Translations under genes and position numbers: made by a program
Part shown: positions 8,225-17,707 of the stretch, one piece after another
Layout of the letters: every line of letters starts with the position of its first letter
Position numbering within the stretch: the stretch's first letter is position 1
Assembly: GCF_000374025.1 (NCBI RefSeq)
Contig: NZ_KB893184.1
Span: 248,001-312,000 of the forward strand
Direction of reading: 5' to 3'
DNA: 64,000 bases
DNA from: Spirosoma panaciterrae DSM 21099
Lineage (GTDB): Bacteria; Bacteroidota; Bacteroidia; Cytophagales; Spirosomataceae
Notes under the pieces: model-generated
What the model saw: the letters and a program-made list of their open reading frames with translations, nothing else
Told to the model about the DNA's origin: nothing
The model's database searches: none

Positions 8225-9166
8225 CTACACCGTAAAGCTATCCGATTCTACGTAGGCTTTAATAACGGCCATTTCGCCATCCTTACCCGGTTGCGAGTTG
8301 CCATGCTCCATACCAAAGATAAACTCTTTGTTTTCGGCCTTTTGCTTCTGGTAAATGTGCTTGAATATATTCTTGTAGTTGATTTCGCCCGTGGTCGGCT
8401 CCTTCCGGCCAGGATTATCGCCCATCTGGAAATAACCGATTTCGCTCCAGCACCAGTTGATGTGCGGAATAATGTGCCCTTCGTTTTTCTGCATATGATA
8501 AATGTCGAACAGAATCTTACAGGCAGGGCTATTGACGGCCCGGCAAATTTCGTAGGTCTGGTCGGAGGTACGCAGGAAGAGGTTGGGCGTATCGCTGAGA
8601 GGTTCGAGCACCATCGTCAAACCCGCCGGAGCCAGAATGTCGGCACCTCGGCGCAGCGCGTCGATGACATGGCCGGTCTGAATGCCAATGGGTAAGTTGC
8701 GTTCGAAATCGCCGGGCACAACGGTCGTAAATTTAGCGTTGACTCGCTTGGCGGTTTCAACGGCTTTGCGGCAACCATTCAGGAAAATTTCAATGTATTC
8801 GGGTTTTCCAGCGGCCAGCGTATTCTGACCATTGCCACCTTTATCGAGTACAAACACGCCCATGGTCATACCCAGACGGGTCATCTCTTTAGCAATTTTT
8901 TCCTGCAAAGCCACATCGCGGCCCATCATGCCATTATCTTCCAGCGCCGTAAAACCCATATCGGACATAAATTTGAGCTGGTCGATGGGGTCTTTGCCCG
9001 CGCTGTTTTCGAACATGCCGAAATGAGGGGCATACTTGAGCTTGAAATTGTTCTTGGCCAGAAAAGCGGGCTGCGAGTGCCAGTTATCGGCTACCGATTC
9101 GGCGGCAGCAGTAAGCCCCAGGCCTGCTGCTCCCAACGTTGATTTTACAAAATTGCGTCGTTGCAT
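8225..9166 (-). CDS. Sugar phosphate isomerase/epimerase-like TIM barrel, Tat-type signal
   Basis: A 313-residue protein of the AP endonuclease 2-like TIM barrel group, related to hydroxypyruvate isomerase. It starts MQRRNFVKSTLGAAGLGLTA, a twin-arginine-like leader with RR at 3-4, so a periplasmic location is likely. The motifs VLEPLSDTPN, ILFDIYHMQKNEGH (metal-binding D and H) and EFIFGMEHGNSQPGKDGE with conserved Glu and His match the family. An upstream in-frame start at 9250 adds 28 residues without family similarity and would hide the signal, so 9166 is chosen. It follows the propeller/cytochrome c gene on the same strand after 126 bases. The substrate is unknown. Confidence 0.85.
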   Translation of the reverse strand: MQRRNFVKSTLGAAGLGLTAAAESVADNWHSQPAFLAKNNFKLKYAPHFGMFENSAGKDPIDQLKFMSDMGFTALEDNGMMGRDVALQEKIAKEMTRLGMTMGVFVLDKGGNGQNTLAAGKPEYIEIFLNGCRKAVETAKRVNAKFTTVVPGDFERNLPIGIQTGHVIDALRRGADILAPAGLTMVLEPLSDTPNLFLRTSDQTYEICRAVNSPACKILFDIYHMQKNEGHIIPHINWCWSEIGYFQMGDNPGRKEPTTGEINYKNIFKHIYQKQKAENKEFIFGMEHGNSQPGKDGEMAVIKAYVESDSFTV

Positions 9167-9292
9167 AATGATCTGAACCTGGATTGAGCAGATTAATGGA
9201 TGAAAACAGATTTTGTTTTTTGCTTCTTCGAAGCATTTCAGCGAAAGCAAATCAACAAAATCAGATTAATCCACGAATCCGTTAAATCCCGG

Positions 9293-12200
9293 TTACTTTT
9301 TCTTCAAACTGGTTAAATATTCTACCAAATCGACTAATTCCTGCGTACTCATAGCTTCCTGAAGGCCCGATGGCATCATGGACGAATCAATTTGCTTCAT
9401 CGAAACCACATCGGCCATTTTGTAATTCTGGACTACACCACCGGGAAATTTCATCTGCAGATCAGTTTCGGTTTTGCTGGAAACGATTCCCGTCATCGAG
9501 CTACCGTCTTTGAACTTCACCTCCCAGCCTTCAAAGCCAAAACTGATACCGGCATCGGGGTGTAAAATAGCCAGATACTGCCCTTCTCTCGGCAACTTAG
9601 AGCCGATTTCGGATAATTTCGGCCCAAAATCCATGCCTTCACCGTTAACCTGATGGCAAATAGAACAATTATTTTTGAAGACGCTGACGCCTTTTGCCGC
9701 GTCGCCCTTCATGGCCAGTAGTTCATTAATACCAGGCAGTTTTTTACCTTCGGCACTCTGTCCGCCGTCGAGGTAGCTGGCAGCCTGCTGACGGATGTTT
9801 TTCCGCCAATCGTTGCTTACGCCCTGTGCAGCCGCTTTTTTGTAATCGCCCGTGATGGCACCAGATTTGAGCAAGTCCAGGACCAGATCGGCGCCTTCCA
9901 TGCTTCCTCCAAGCGAACGGGTGGCCTCTTTGCGAACAGAAGCGGGTCGTTTAGTATCCAGGGCGACTGTTTTCAGGATGTTGATGGATTCCTTATTCCC
10001 GATTCGGCGTAAAGCCATCAGCATATTCATTGTGGCTTCGGCATCAGGTCCGTTCAAAACGTCCCAGACCAGTGGGGCTCCTCCCTGTTTGAGCAACTGA
10101 CGGGCTGCATCCCGGCCCATACCATCCATGGCTTTGGTCAGCGCCAGTTGTTTCAGACGGTTGTTTTCAGAAACGGGTTCGAAGCGGGTTACCAGTTCAA
10201 GGTATTCAGGGGTACCGTATACATCGTTGATTAATTTGGCAAGGGCATTCGTTGCTACAGGCGAATCGCGTACAAAAGCAGGGTCCAGGTGGCGCAACGC
10301 TAATTTGGTTACTTCGGTGGAGCCGTTATTGGTCTGTAAAATACCAAGTAATGCCGTAGATTTTTCAGTTGCGCCGGGGTTGAAATCGAATGCCCGGAAA
10401 TAGCGAAGCCGCTGATTCACCAGTACAGTAGGGTCGCCAGCCAGTTTGGCCAGCAATGGAACCGACTCCTTAGTACGAGCCCGCCAGACAATATCACGCC
10501 CGGCTGCGTTAGCGATTGGGTCGCCCTTTACCTGATTCAACCAGGCAGTATAGTAGCTATCCCAGTTGCCATCGGCACCAATGCCCAACGCTTCCAGATA
10601 CCAGCGGTCGTTGCCATCGTATTGACTGGCTAGCTGGGCCCAGAGCGCCGGTGCCTCGGGCGAGGTATTGCGACGAAGCGCGAGGATACACTCCCGGCGT
10701 ACCTGAGTATCCGGATCGTTGACCAACTGTTTGAGGTAGGGGATAATGTCGGTTTTCCGTTCGCGAGCTGCTCGCAGCCCCGTAATGCGTAGGTCTGGAT
10801 TGGGGCTTTTCAGCGCTGTTTCGATGTACTTCCTACCGTTGTCCAGTTGGCTCAGTAACCATAACGCCCGCGCCTGCATCCGTGGGTTAGCCGATGATTT
10901 ATACAGTTTAACCAGGGATTTTTCAGCTTTAGCGCCCATGCTGTGGAGTTTTTGCCAACCAGCATAGCGAATCGCCATATTCGGACTTTGCAGGGCATCG
11001 ATAGCGCCATCCGTCGTTGATACATCGACCTTGGGCATGGTGTAGGGGGAGTTGGGAGGGGCTACCCGGTACACGCGACCTCGGTTCTGATCGCCTGCCT
11101 GATGCCCACCTACACCCGGATCGTACCAGTCGGCAATAATCAGCGATCCGTCGGGAGCTACGCACACATCGGCCGGGCGGAACCACTGATCGCGAGCCCC
11201 TTCCAGGATGTTTACAATCTGGGCTTTGTAGCCAGCCCCCTCTTTTTGTACGGGATACGACCGCACTACGTTTGGACCGGCATCGCAGTGAATAACCTGA
11301 TTCCGAAATGTTTCGGGAAGCAGGTTGCCTTCGTACACAAGGATGCCCGTAGGCGAACCGGCCCCGGTCTGGAGCAGATTAGGAACCACGCCCGGATCGT
11401 TCAGGTGCCAGTGTCGGCGCGGAATTTCGGGTTCTAGGTTGTCGCGGTTGGCTTGCCAGCCAGCGCCGGTCATTTCGTCGGTATAGCCGTAGTTGCCATA
11501 TTCCATGACGTAGTTGATACGAACGCCCTTGTTTCCATCATCGTCGTTGTCCGACTGCCAGAGTGTGCCATACGAATCGACCGCTATTTCATAGTTATTA
11601 CGGAAATTCTGGCCCAGCACCTCTACGTTTTTTCCGTCAGGGTCGCAGCGGAACACCATGCCCTGTTTGAAATTTTGTTTATTGATGGTTTTGCCCGTAG
11701 CAATATCCACCACGGCATTGTTGTCTTTATCGAGAAGCTGACCACCTTCATTGCCGAAGTTGAAATACCACTTACCATCGGGGCCAAACACGAAGGTGTG
11801 CATGCCATGGTCGTGCTGCTCGCCACCGATGCCGGTAAAAAGCAGTTCTTTTTTATCGGCTTTGTCGTCGCCGTTTTCGTCGGTGAGTACCCATACATTC
11901 GGGCTGTCGGAGACGATGACCTTATTGCCCTGTACCCAAATACCGAGGGGCGATTCGATGCTGGGGTCCTGATAAAAAACTTTGGTGAGGTCAGCCTTCC
12001 CGTCGCCATTCGTATCTTCCAGAATAACGATGCGGTCCCCTTCTTTGTGGGTTGGGTTGCCGTTAATAGCGGGTCGATAGTTATAGGCTTCACATACCCA
12101 CACACGCCCACGGGCATCAACGTCGATATTGGTGGGATTGGTGAGCATCGGTTCGGCCGCAAAAAGCGTTGCTTCAAGACCGTTGGCTACATTCAGGCTC

Positions 12201-12400
12201 CCGACGGCATACTTAGGGTCATGTTTGTCGTCGTCGTTTAATTGAGCAAACAGGTTGTTCAGGTACGATCCTGAGGCCCTGTTGAGGTTACGATTCTGAA
12301 AAGCGCCGATAAACGTACCGCCAATAATCAGGCTGGCGGCAGCGATACGCATGGCTCGTTGAGAAAACAGAGGAAGGTTCTCTGAGGATGACCGATTCAT
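9293..12400 (-). CDS. PVC-type membrane-bound dehydrogenase: propeller, HEAT repeats, cytochrome c
   Basis: A 1035-residue exported protein. After a hydrophobic leader (AMRIAAASLIIGGTFIGAF) comes a beta-propeller like those of sugar dehydrogenases and gluconolactonases (PTNIDVDARGRVWVCEAYN, ADVCVAPDGSLIIADWYDP). Alpha-helical HEAT-like repeats then fill about residues 470-850, and a C-terminal cytochrome c domain has the heme-binding CSICH at about 912-916 plus a distal Met. This architecture is abundant in Planctomycetes and Cytophagales and is thought to oxidise sugars or sulfated glycans in the periplasm. An in-frame start at 12469 would add 23 residues. It lies upstream of the TIM-barrel gene and probably forms an operon with it. 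Confidence 0.88.
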   Translation of the reverse strand: MNRSSSENLPLFSQRAMRIAAASLIIGGTFIGAFQNRNLNRASGSYLNNLFAQLNDDDKHDPKYAVGSLNVANGLEATLFAAEPMLTNPTNIDVDARGRVWVCEAYNYRPAINGNPTHKEGDRIVILEDTNGDGKADLTKVFYQDPSIESPLGIWVQGNKVIVSDSPNVWVLTDENGDDKADKKELLFTGIGGEQHDHGMHTFVFGPDGKWYFNFGNEGGQLLDKDNNAVVDIATGKTINKQNFKQGMVFRCDPDGKNVEVLGQNFRNNYEIAVDSYGTLWQSDNDDDGNKGVRINYVMEYGNYGYTDEMTGAGWQANRDNLEPEIPRRHWHLNDPGVVPNLLQTGAGSPTGILVYEGNLLPETFRNQVIHCDAGPNVVRSYPVQKEGAGYKAQIVNILEGARDQWFRPADVCVAPDGSLIIADWYDPGVGGHQAGDQNRGRVYRVAPPNSPYTMPKVDVSTTDGAIDALQSPNMAIRYAGWQKLHSMGAKAEKSLVKLYKSSANPRMQARALWLLSQLDNGRKYIETALKSPNPDLRITGLRAARERKTDIIPYLKQLVNDPDTQVRRECILALRRNTSPEAPALWAQLASQYDGNDRWYLEALGIGADGNWDSYYTAWLNQVKGDPIANAAGRDIVWRARTKESVPLLAKLAGDPTVLVNQRLRYFRAFDFNPGATEKSTALLGILQTNNGSTEVTKLALRHLDPAFVRDSPVATNALAKLINDVYGTPEYLELVTRFEPVSENNRLKQLALTKAMDGMGRDAARQLLKQGGAPLVWDVLNGPDAEATMNMLMALRRIGNKESINILKTVALDTKRPASVRKEATRSLGGSMEGADLVLDLLKSGAITGDYKKAAAQGVSNDWRKNIRQQAASYLDGGQSAEGKKLPGINELLAMKGDAAKGVSVFKNNCSICHQVNGEGMDFGPKLSEIGSKLPREGQYLAILHPDAGISFGFEGWEVKFKDGSSMTGIVSSKTETDLQMKFPGGVVQNYKMADVVSMKQIDSSMMPSGLQEAMSTQELVDLVEYLTSLKKK

Positions 12401-12572
12401 GTGTTTATGCCAAGAAGAGATTGTCTTTTTGCTACGGTAAAGAGTCGTTCTTACGGTATTTATACCCATTGTTACTGTGACTATAGCGCATTTAATTTGT
12501 CTATACTAGCATTCTGGCCGCTTTTGTGTACACTTGTGTGCCGAATGGCATCTCACCTAAATTCTTTAACGT

Positions 12573-12809
12573 ATGGGTTTTCTGTATTCTATTCTGCTTG
12601 GTGGTATAGCAGGTTATATTGCCAGCCGCATCATGGAAAGTCATAATCCATGGTACATTAATGTTATTCTGGGTATAGTTGGAGGATTTGTCGGGGGATT
12701 TATTGCCCGGAAGCTGGGCAACGATCCTGACAACGATGGTCTGTTGATGAACCTGCTGATTGCGGTAGGGGGCGCTGTGGTGCTTATTTTCCTGGGCCGT
12801 TTGCTCTGA
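12573..12809 (+). CDS. GlsB/YeaQ/YmgE family small membrane protein
   Basis: A 78-residue protein with three hydrophobic segments rich in glycine: FLYSILLGGIAGYIASRIM, VILGIVGGFVGGFIARKLG and LLIAVGGAVVLIFLGRLL. This is the transglycosylase-associated (GlsB/YeaQ/YmgE) family, often induced by general stress; the biochemical role is unknown. The ATG sits in the usual place just before the first segment. It is divergent from the propeller gene and ends at a strong hairpin. Confidence 0.88.
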   Translation: MGFLYSILLGGIAGYIASRIMESHNPWYINVILGIVGGFVGGFIARKLGNDPDNDGLLMNLLIAVGGAVVLIFLGRLL

Positions 12810-12831
12810 CAGGTGCCGGGTAGCAAACAAC

Positions 12832-12883
12832 GAAGAAGCCGCTTTCCAATGCCCTTTAAAGAGCACCGGAAAGCGGCTTCTTC
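12832..12883. terminator. 16-bp hairpin, bidirectional terminator
   Basis: GAAGAAGCCGCTTTCC at 12832-12847 is exactly complementary to 12868-12883. It lies between the convergent membrane protein and yceI genes and can end both. Confidence 0.85.
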
Positions 12884-12906
12884 ATTGTCTAAGTTTATTG
12901 CGTCCG

Positions 12907-13500
12907 TTACGACTGCTTGGTGAACTCGCCCGTAGCGCGTAATTCCACTTCTTCACTTACAGGCATAGCACCCGCTCCGCCTACGCCAAAATCGGTACGC
13001 TTTATTTGTCCGGTCATTTTGAAGCCTACTTTTTCGGGGCCTGGTTTTCCATCACGACCGGGCATTTGTTTGGGACCTACCATCGTAGCATCGAGGGTAA
13101 CGGGCTTGGTAACCCCATGCATGGTCAGGTCGCCACTGACTTTGTACTTATTGTCGGCTACTTTCTTAAATGATGTGCTCTTGAACGACATGGTTGGGAA
13201 TTTAGCCGCATCGAACCATCGGTCGCCTTTCAGGTCGCCGTCGCGCCGTTCGTTGCCTGTGTCGATGCTGTTAATATCGGTCGAGAATTCGAAAACGGCA
13301 TCCGAAAGGTCGGGCTTAGCGGCTGTAATTTTAGCGTCGAACGTTTTGAAATAGCCATCTACTTCCGATAGCATCAGGTGGGTAACGGTAAAGCCAACTT
13401 TAGCATGTGCTTTGTCCAGCGCCCAGGTTTGCGCGTAGGTAGTTGAGAAAGCAAACAGGGCAGCGGCTGTCAGTACTAAAGATTTTAGTTGTTTTTTCAT
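12907..13500 (-). CDS. YceI family periplasmic lipid-binding protein
   Basis: A 197-residue secreted protein with a cleavable signal (MKKQLKSLVLTAAALFAFS, cut after TYAQ) and one YceI lipocalin-like barrel. The family strands are clear: WALDKAHAKVGFTVTHLMLSE, SDAVFEFSTDINSIDTGN, RDGDLKGDRWFDAAKFPTM, and DLTMHGVTKPVTLDA. YceI proteins bind isoprenoid or other amphiphilic ligands in the periplasm; the ligand here is unknown. It is monocistronic, and the terminator it shares with the convergent gene lies 23 bases beyond its stop. Confidence 0.93.
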   Translation of the reverse strand: MKKQLKSLVLTAAALFAFSTTYAQTWALDKAHAKVGFTVTHLMLSEVDGYFKTFDAKITAAKPDLSDAVFEFSTDINSIDTGNERRDGDLKGDRWFDAAKFPTMSFKSTSFKKVADNKYKVSGDLTMHGVTKPVTLDATMVGPKQMPGRDGKPGPEKVGFKMTGQIKRTDFGVGGAGAMPVSEEVELRATGEFTKQS

Positions 13501-13681
13501 TGATTGTAAAACTAGATTTAAGGTGAACAGGAACTACAAGTTAAAGCAAAACAGGTATTGACTTAATTGACCATACGGCTCTACCAGGGCAAAGGTTGCT
13601 TGTATAAAACCTTATAATAATCGGTAATCTACAGAATCTGATTCTAATTTACCCACAGTATAAGTAGATTTAACAGGTAAT

Positions 13682-16309
13682 TTACCGAGGACGCCCTCCA
13701 CCTGACTGACCACCAGCGGGTGCTGCCTGCTGGGGCTGACCACCGCCTTCGTTGCCGCCTTCTCCACCTTTCACGTCATCGTTGTTGACCGAGCGAGCTT
13801 TCCGACGGGGTTGCTCGAAGGTCATTTTACCAATTCGATACGTAAACGTCACTTTCAGGTTAGAATTGTATAAGTGTGTAACATTCTCCTGCGAAAGCAA
13901 GGGGGAGTTCAGGGTAGTGCGCATGGTTACGCCCCCGCTCACGAAATTCTCAGCCGCCAGGCCAATGCTCCCCCGCTTATTGGCCAGGTCTTTCCGAACC
14001 CCCAGCGAGTACATGTAGAAACTACCCATTGTTCCCTGCAACTGCGGACTAGGGCCCCGGAAGAAACTGAACACCTGCGCGCTCCAGCCTTTGTCGAGTT
14101 GTAGCTGGCTCATCAGCCGACCACCGATACTTACGCCCGAATTGTTGATGGTGATCGACTTGCCATCGGCTCCGGGGGTTAGGCCCTGCATGTACATATA
14201 ATAACCGTCCAGGCCACCGTTGACGTTCCATTTTGGTGTCAGGTTAGCGTTGAAGAACACATTGGCGCCAACCGTGCGCTGAACCCCGATATTCTGGAAT
14301 GTGGTAATGATACCGCCCGCCAGCGAATCGGATGGAATGCGGATCTGCGTGATGGCATTATTCGTTAACCGACCAAAAACAGCCGCGTTCAGATAAACTT
14401 TTTTGATGGTTGAACTGAGGCTTAGTTCGACATTATCGGTTAGCTCAGGGCTCAGGGTCGGGTTACCGACCTGAATCATCTGCGGGTTAGCCGCGTTCGG
14501 GTTGGGGTTCAACTGTTGCAGACCGGGCCGTTGAATCCGGCGGTTGTAAGCGGCCTTTACGGTAGTGCCCCCTTTCAGGCTTTTCGATACGTTGATGCTG
14601 GGAACCAGATTACTATAGTTGGGAATGGCCAGTGGCGTATTTTCATTGGCTTTGGCCGAAATACCCGTGTATTCGTACCGCGTACCGATCTTGAAGGTAT
14701 ACTTGCTGGGGGTTACGTACGTATACGAGATATAGCCTGCTCCGATGTTCTGATTATAAGCCAGTGAACCCGATTGATTGGAAGGATCAATCGCCAGTTC
14801 GCCGGTACTACCGCCAATCAGGTATTTGAAGCGACTATCGACCGTACGCATGATGGCTTTAGCCCCAAATTCAAGCAACTGGTTCTTTTTTACGGGTGTC
14901 TGGTAGTCGGTCTGAAAGGTTAATTCCTGATTGGTGTTGTTGTTGATATTCTGCTGCCGACGGGTCAGAACGTTGGCATCGTTCATAATGTCGGCGAAGA
15001 AATTATTGGTCAGGCCCGTGCGGCTGTACTGGGTCGAAATGCTCCATTCCTGCTGGGGTTTGAAGGTGCGGATATAGTCGAGGTTCATATCGACTGAATT
15101 CGACAGGTCTTTCCGGTTGACATCCCGATTGGTTAAGCTCAATAGCGAATCGCCAATGGATGAATTGGTCAACTGGGTTTGTTGCTGAATAAAGTTGCGG
15201 GTGCCAAACCGGACGTTGGCCGAGAGGGACTGATTCTTAGCCAGGTCGTAGTCGAAGCCGAGGTTATACTGGCCGAAAAGTGGTTTATCGAAAGCAGTAC
15301 CCTCCTGGTGGGTTTTCTGGTATTGGGTACCTACCAACGTTGTCTGATCGAGGGTCGAAGAAGCTCGGTTGTACATGGCTCGCCCAAATCCCCCCAGCGT
15401 AATGCCTAACTTGCCCTGCCGATACGATCCGTTCAGCCCCAGGTTCGACGCCCGCAAACCGGCTCCGGCATCCACGTTCAGTGTCAGGCCGTGCAAGGTG
15501 TTCTTTTTGGTCACGATGTTGATAATCCCGGCGGCTCCTTCGGCATCATATTTAGCCGATGGGCTGGTGATGACTTCCACCGACTTAATCATGTCGGCGG
15601 GTAATTGCTTCAATGCATCGGCAACACTGGCCGCGACAATCGTAGAGGGTTTGTTGTTGATCAGCACCCGGATGTTCTGACTACCCCGCAGGCTCACATT
15701 CCCGTCCAGATCGACCGAAAGCATGGGTACACGTTTTAGAACGTCCGACGCATCACCGCCTTTCGTGGCAATGTCTTTATCGGCGTTGAATACCAGTCGG
15801 TCTACTTTTTCTTCAATTAAGGCGGCCTGACCCGTTACCACCACTTCGCTCAGTGTACGAATGTCGGCCGAGAGCCGCACCGAACCCATGTTGATCTCGG
15901 TGCCTTTGGCAATCGTGAAGGGTTTTGAATCCAGGTTTTTATAGCCGATAAAGGAGTATTGGAGTCGATAATCGCCAGGAGCCAGTTTGGTCATGGAAAA
16001 GACCCCTTTGGCATCCGATGTAGTGCCATCGACAGGCTTGTTGGTTTTTACGCTAATGAGGGCGATGGTCGCAAATTCTACAGGTTTGCCAGAGGTAGAG
16101 TCGATCAGCAGACCGTTGATTTTTCCGTTTCCTTTAGGTGTTTCTTCAGTTACGCCCGTAAACTCGGCTTTCTGACGGCGGTTGTCCTGGTTAAATCCGC
16201 CAGGGCCACCGGGGCCGCCACTCGGAGGGCCAAACTGGGCATAGGTTGTTTGGAGCAGACCCATCCAAACCCCAAGCATTATTAATAAGCGTACGGATTG
16301 CTTTTTCAT
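13682..16309 (-). CDS. Outer-membrane beta-barrel receptor with carboxypeptidase-regulatory-like domain
   Basis: An 875-residue exported protein. In order: a signal peptide ending near TYAQ, a glycine/proline-rich low-complexity stretch (GPPSGGPGGPGGF), a carboxypeptidase-D-regulatory-like domain (GKINGLLIDSTSGKPVEFAT), a TonB-plug-like domain with SLRGSQNIRVLINNKPS and SVEVITSPSAKYDAEGAAG, and an outer-membrane barrel of the OMP_b-brl_3 type. The C-terminus is a disordered Gly/Gln/Pro/Arg tail instead of the usual aromatic barrel ending. An alternative start at 16324 adds five residues. The substrate is unknown. The gene is divergent from a LytS/LytTR pair, with a long inverted repeat in the shared intergenic stretch. 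Confidence 0.88.
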   Translation of the reverse strand: MKKQSVRLLIMLGVWMGLLQTTYAQFGPPSGGPGGPGGFNQDNRRQKAEFTGVTEETPKGNGKINGLLIDSTSGKPVEFATIALISVKTNKPVDGTTSDAKGVFSMTKLAPGDYRLQYSFIGYKNLDSKPFTIAKGTEINMGSVRLSADIRTLSEVVVTGQAALIEEKVDRLVFNADKDIATKGGDASDVLKRVPMLSVDLDGNVSLRGSQNIRVLINNKPSTIVAASVADALKQLPADMIKSVEVITSPSAKYDAEGAAGIINIVTKKNTLHGLTLNVDAGAGLRASNLGLNGSYRQGKLGITLGGFGRAMYNRASSTLDQTTLVGTQYQKTHQEGTAFDKPLFGQYNLGFDYDLAKNQSLSANVRFGTRNFIQQQTQLTNSSIGDSLLSLTNRDVNRKDLSNSVDMNLDYIRTFKPQQEWSISTQYSRTGLTNNFFADIMNDANVLTRRQQNINNNTNQELTFQTDYQTPVKKNQLLEFGAKAIMRTVDSRFKYLIGGSTGELAIDPSNQSGSLAYNQNIGAGYISYTYVTPSKYTFKIGTRYEYTGISAKANENTPLAIPNYSNLVPSINVSKSLKGGTTVKAAYNRRIQRPGLQQLNPNPNAANPQMIQVGNPTLSPELTDNVELSLSSTIKKVYLNAAVFGRLTNNAITQIRIPSDSLAGGIITTFQNIGVQRTVGANVFFNANLTPKWNVNGGLDGYYMYMQGLTPGADGKSITINNSGVSIGGRLMSQLQLDKGWSAQVFSFFRGPSPQLQGTMGSFYMYSLGVRKDLANKRGSIGLAAENFVSGGVTMRTTLNSPLLSQENVTHLYNSNLKVTFTYRIGKMTFEQPRRKARSVNNDDVKGGEGGNEGGGQPQQAAPAGGQSGGGRPR

Positions 16310-16403
16310 GGTTGTATACGTCATTATTGACGAAGCAAAGCAATAGCGACGGTTTTAATTCAAAAAATGCAATAGACCGAGGCAATGAGAACGTCGGCAG
16401 AAA

Positions 16404-16477
16404 GGTCATTTTAGCCGATGAATGACGGTCGATCTGGCTGGAGCCCGAAAGCAGGCCATTCATCGGTTAAAATGACC
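16404..16477. promoter_or_regulatory. 21-bp inverted repeat between receptor gene and LytS gene
   Basis: GGTCATTTTAGCCGATGAAT, starting at 16404, has its complement ending at 16477; the 21-base arms (16404-16424, 16457-16477) differ at one position, which would pair as G-U in RNA. The spacer is 32 bases. No run of T follows, so it is a poor terminator and could be an operator or leader structure. Apart from it, 16310-16642 shows no gene; the divergent promoters of the receptor and kinase must lie there. Confidence 0.6.
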
Positions 16478-16642
16478 AAACTATCGGGGAAGTCTGTAAA
16501 TGTGACGATTAGCGGGCTGGATATTCTGTTTTTCTTCTCAACTTGTACCCGTCTTTGAGCGGATCGACTTGGTCGTTTTGGCTGCTGGTCAGGCTGATAA
16601 ACAGGAATATATAAATCGGGGAATCTACAGAAACTACAAATT

Positions 16643-17707
16643 ATGGGAGCAGTGCTGTTTTCTCGTCGATACGTTCCTTTGCTGAGTCATGTGCTAGGCT
16701 GGGGGCTAATGGGCTATCTGTTATTCTTTCAGTCGTTCATATCGGAGATTCATTTTCCTACTGTATTCTGGATTCGGCAGAGCATTTTCCTGGTGCTGAT
16801 GGTTGGCGTATTTTATCTGAACGCCAACGTGTTTGTGCCCCGATACCTGCTGCCCGGCCAAACGAGCCGTTATCTGTTTTCACTGTTTGGGGTTATCGTG
16901 GTGGTGATGCTGATCCTGGCTTTTATTGAGTGGAGTTTTAATTTGCCCATCTTAGTTCATCGCGCTTTTCATCCCGACGGTAGTGGCAAGATCAAGTACT
17001 ACGGCTGGATTCAGCCCAATCTGTTTACCATCCTGCTGATATTGGGCATCAGTACCAGTATGGCTCTATTGCAGAAGTGGCAGATGGATGCCAATCTTCG
17101 GCTGGCGCTCGAACAGGCCAAAACCACTTCGGAGCTTTCATTCTTAAAAGCACAAATTAATCCGCACTTCTTTTTCAATACGCTCAACAACATTTATGCC
17201 CTGACACTGATCGATGTTGAAACGGCCCGCGAAGCACTGCATCGACTCTCGCGCATGATGCGTTACGTACTCTACGAAACGCAGTCAGGAACAACCCTGC
17301 TTAGTAAGGAGCTTAATTTTTTGAGCGACTATATTCAGTTGATGGAACTTCGGCTGACGGATAAGGTGACCGTTACGCTCGATACCCCTTCGCCCCTGCG
17401 CGATCTGTCAATTGCCCCGATGCTGTTTCTGCCATTTGTAGAAAATGCATTTAAACATGGGGTAAGCACCCTGGAGCCAAGCTGGATTCGGATCAGTGTC
17501 CAGCAGCAGGATCATCAGTTGCAGATGGATGTGCGAAATACGTTATTTACTCAGAAATCGCCCTCGCTCGAAACGGACAACGGAATTGGTCTGGTCAATA
17601 CTCGTCGTCGGCTCGATCTGCTTTACCCGGGTCAGTATACGCTCTATATCAATGAGCATACCATGGCTGGCGAATACCACGTACAACTAACGCTGAATCT
17701 GGCATGA
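16643..17707 (+). CDS. LytS-family sensor histidine kinase
   Basis: A 354-residue kinase with about four membrane segments in residues 12-145, a short linker and a His_kinase domain. The phospho-accepting His175 lies in LKAQINPHFFFNTLNNIYAL. The ATPase part has LPFVENAFKHGV (N box) and NGIGLVNTRRRLDLLYP (G box). There is no extracellular sensor domain, so the signal is probably felt in the membrane. Its last bases overlap the response regulator as ATGA, so the pair is co-translated. It is divergent from the outer-membrane receptor, a possible target. Confidence 0.9.
   Translation: MGAVLFSRRYVPLLSHVLGWGLMGYLLFFQSFISEIHFPTVFWIRQSIFLVLMVGVFYLNANVFVPRYLLPGQTSRYLFSLFGVIVVVMLILAFIEWSFNLPILVHRAFHPDGSGKIKYYGWIQPNLFTILLILGISTSMALLQKWQMDANLRLALEQAKTTSELSFLKAQINPHFFFNTLNNIYALTLIDVETAREALHRLSRMMRYVLYETQSGTTLLSKELNFLSDYIQLMELRLTDKVTVTLDTPSPLRDLSIAPMLFLPFVENAFKHGVSTLEPSWIRISVQQQDHQLQMDVRNTLFTQKSPSLETDNGIGLVNTRRRLDLLYPGQYTLYINEHTMAGEYHVQLTLNLA

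Noticed and set aside
11453..12241. Long plus-strand frame opposite the propeller gene
   Set aside because: It is the antisense shadow of a gene with strong domain evidence on the other strand.
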